Shown here one piece after another: positions 14,033 through 15,271 of a DNA stretch of 15,271 nt. The position numbers and the translations under genes are program-made. Below the pieces are notes generated by a model that worked only from the letters and a program-made list of their open reading frames with translations, was not told where the DNA came from and ran no database searches. The stretch spans positions 64,459 to 79,729 of the forward strand of contig DIDP01000086.1 in the NCBI GenBank assembly GCA_002418205.1, read 5' to 3'. Origin of the DNA: Anaerolineales bacterium UBA5797. GTDB lineage: Bacteria > Chloroflexota > Anaerolineae > Anaerolineales > Villigracilaceae. Numbering within the stretch: the first letter of the stretch is position 1; each line of letters begins with the position of its first letter.

Positions 14033-15216
14033 TTTGTTTCTCCTTTATGGACCACGTCACTTCCATACTTCTCTCTCAATACATCCAGGGCTTCCTGCAA
14101 CCTGCGCGACTTTTCGTTATCCATGTCCCATAGTCCCAATTGCCGGATCGGTTGCCCCAAGCCGCTCACACCGACACCGATCAGACGCACCGCCTGGTTG
14201 GGTTTGCGCACGTTGTCCATCAACTCCAGCGCAGCCTTGGCGATCTCGTCCTCCTGGTCGGTGCGATGGTGGAGGGTCGTCTGGCGCGTCAGTGTGGTGA
14301 AGTCGGGCCAGCGGATCTTCAACTTGATCGTCGAGCCTGCAAGTTCCTGCCTGCGCAATTGCGATGCCACACGCGCGGCTTGTTCGCGAACCGTCTTTTG
14401 CAACACCCTGTCATCGCGCACATCCACAGAGAACGTAACTTCCTGGCTGATGGATTTGGTCTCGCGTTCCGTCACGATGGGTCGGTTATCGATGCCTTTT
14501 GCATGCCGCGCAAGGTCGCGCCCGTTTTCGCCGAACAGGCGGATCAATTCATTCTCCGGCCACTTTGCAATATCACCGATCGTGTGGATCCCCAGATCAG
14601 CCAGTCGCTTGAACGTTTTTGGACCGACCCCCCATAACATATCCGCGGGCAAGGGACCCAGAAACGCCGCCTCTTCGCCAAACGGGACAACTGTTACCGC
14701 GTTCGGAGGCTCTGCCAACCCCCGGGCTTTGATCCGTTTCAGGGCGAGATGTTTTCCCACCTCGGTCGCGATCTTCGCCACGAGTTTGTTCGAGGCGATC
14801 CCGATCGAGCAGGGGAGATGCAATTCGTCGCGGATGCGGGCTTGAAGTCCGCGTGCGAGGCGTTCGGGTTCGTCCTGAAGATCCGATATATCGAGGAAGG
14901 CTTCGTCGATGGAGATCTGCTCGACCAACGGGGTCAGGTCATGGACGATGGCCATCACCTGGCGCGAGACTTCGCTGTAGTGGCGGTGACGCGAGGGGAT
15001 GATGATCAAGCCCGGGCTGAGTCTGAGCGCCCTGCTCATCGGCATCGCGCTTCTGACCCCGTCCCTGCGGGCGGCATACGAGCAGGATGCCACCACACCG
15101 CGCTCCTCCGGTCTGCCGCCCACGGCGAACGCCTTGCCGCGCAGTTCGGGGTTGCGGGTCTCCTCGACCGCGCAGAAGAACGCGTCGAGGTCAATATGCA
15201 GGATTTTTCGCGGCAT
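14029..15216 (-). CDS. dinB: DNA polymerase IV (Y-family translesion polymerase)
   Basis: A 395-residue Y-family polymerase. Catalytic metal ligands are D9 in HIDLDAFF and D104-E105 in SIDEAFLD, and the steric gate aromatic is F14. The fingers region has GVVASCSYAARRDGVRSAMP, the usual nucleotide-contacting block. The thumb helix-hairpin-helix reads LWGVGPKTFKRLADLGIHTI, and the little-finger domain follows. QLGLWD near the C-terminus fits a beta-clamp contact motif. It copies past DNA lesions, with low fidelity, at stalled forks. The ATG at 15216 has no Shine-Dalgarno sequence but a perfect TATAAT ends seven bases upstream, so the mRNA is probably leaderless. No recognisable LexA box is seen in the 55 bp available upstream. 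Its stop overlaps the GyrI-like start (ATGA). Confidence 0.95.
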   Translation of the reverse strand: MPRKILHIDLDAFFCAVEETRNPELRGKAFAVGGRPEERGVVASCSYAARRDGVRSAMPMSRALRLSPGLIIIPSRHRHYSEVSRQVMAIVHDLTPLVEQISIDEAFLDISDLQDEPERLARGLQARIRDELHLPCSIGIASNKLVAKIATEVGKHLALKRIKARGLAEPPNAVTVVPFGEEAAFLGPLPADMLWGVGPKTFKRLADLGIHTIGDIAKWPENELIRLFGENGRDLARHAKGIDNRPIVTERETKSISQEVTFSVDVRDDRVLQKTVREQAARVASQLRRQELAGSTIKLKIRWPDFTTLTRQTTLHHRTDQEDEIAKAALELMDNVRKPNQAVRLIGVGVSGLGQPIRQLGLWDMDNEKSRRLQEALDVLREKYGSDVVHKGETK

Positions 15217-15222
15217 AATTCA

Positions 15223-15228
15223 ATTATA
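15223..15228 (-). promoter_or_regulatory. -10 element of a leaderless dinB promoter
   Basis: TATAAT on the minus strand is followed by TGAATT and then ATG. Placing the hexamer's last base at -7 puts +1 on the A of the start codon. The upstream 43 bp are AT-rich without a clear -35 hexamer at 16-18 bp. Confidence 0.6.
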
Positions 15229-15271
15229 AGTAAAAAGAGTCATAAATATGATATTGAACAATCCTTAAAGA

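Noticed and set aside
13997..14845. 282-codon plus-strand open frame
   Set aside because: Antisense to dinB, Ser/Arg-rich and without any recognisable motif.

Overview
The window is a compact, moderately GC-rich bacterial chromosome segment. An F420/deazaflavin-type reductase, CecR/Ybh-like drug-exporter genes without an outer-membrane partner, a PspC protein with a small B-box-type zinc membrane protein, a DinB operon and two promoters that fit leaderless transcripts together suggest a monoderm, probably Chloroflexota (Anaerolineae-like). This is inference from gene content; no rRNA or tRNA gene is present to confirm it. I saw no phage, IS, CRISPR or RNA gene.

Layout. (1) 1-2405, minus strand: an MFS transporter followed by an M24 metallopeptidase that runs off the left edge. 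(2) 2406-2536: divergent intergenic region with a strong promoter and a perfect 14-bp palindrome. (3) 2537-8784, plus strand: a tightly packed operon with TetR regulator, PEMT-like membrane methyltransferase, ABC-2 permease, HlyD-type adaptor, Ddn-like reductase and two ABC ATPases. It resembles a split version of the CecR-YbhGFSR exporter of enterobacteria, with one permease instead of two and two extra redox/methyl-transfer enzymes. (4) 8785-8996: AT-richer spacer with a strong promoter. (5) 8997-12176, plus strand: a three-gene signalling cassette with a soluble PAS-histidine kinase, a stand-alone divergent receiver, and a 3-TM protein with a long helical cytoplasmic domain that I do not recognise. 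It ends at a perfect-stem terminator shared with the convergent gene. (6) 12204-15216, minus strand: dinB, a GyrI-like protein, a YjbQ family protein and a zinc-binding membrane protein, linked by 4-bp overlaps or a 1-nt gap, then a spacer with two REP-like palindromes and a PspC gene.

How the genes work together. The TetR protein probably senses a toxic amphiphile and represses its own operon through the palindrome over the start site. The exporter then removes the compound, perhaps after methylation or reduction by the two accessory enzymes. The kinase-receiver-membrane protein set looks like a self-contained signalling unit with no DNA-binding output, and it is the best candidate here for an undescribed system.
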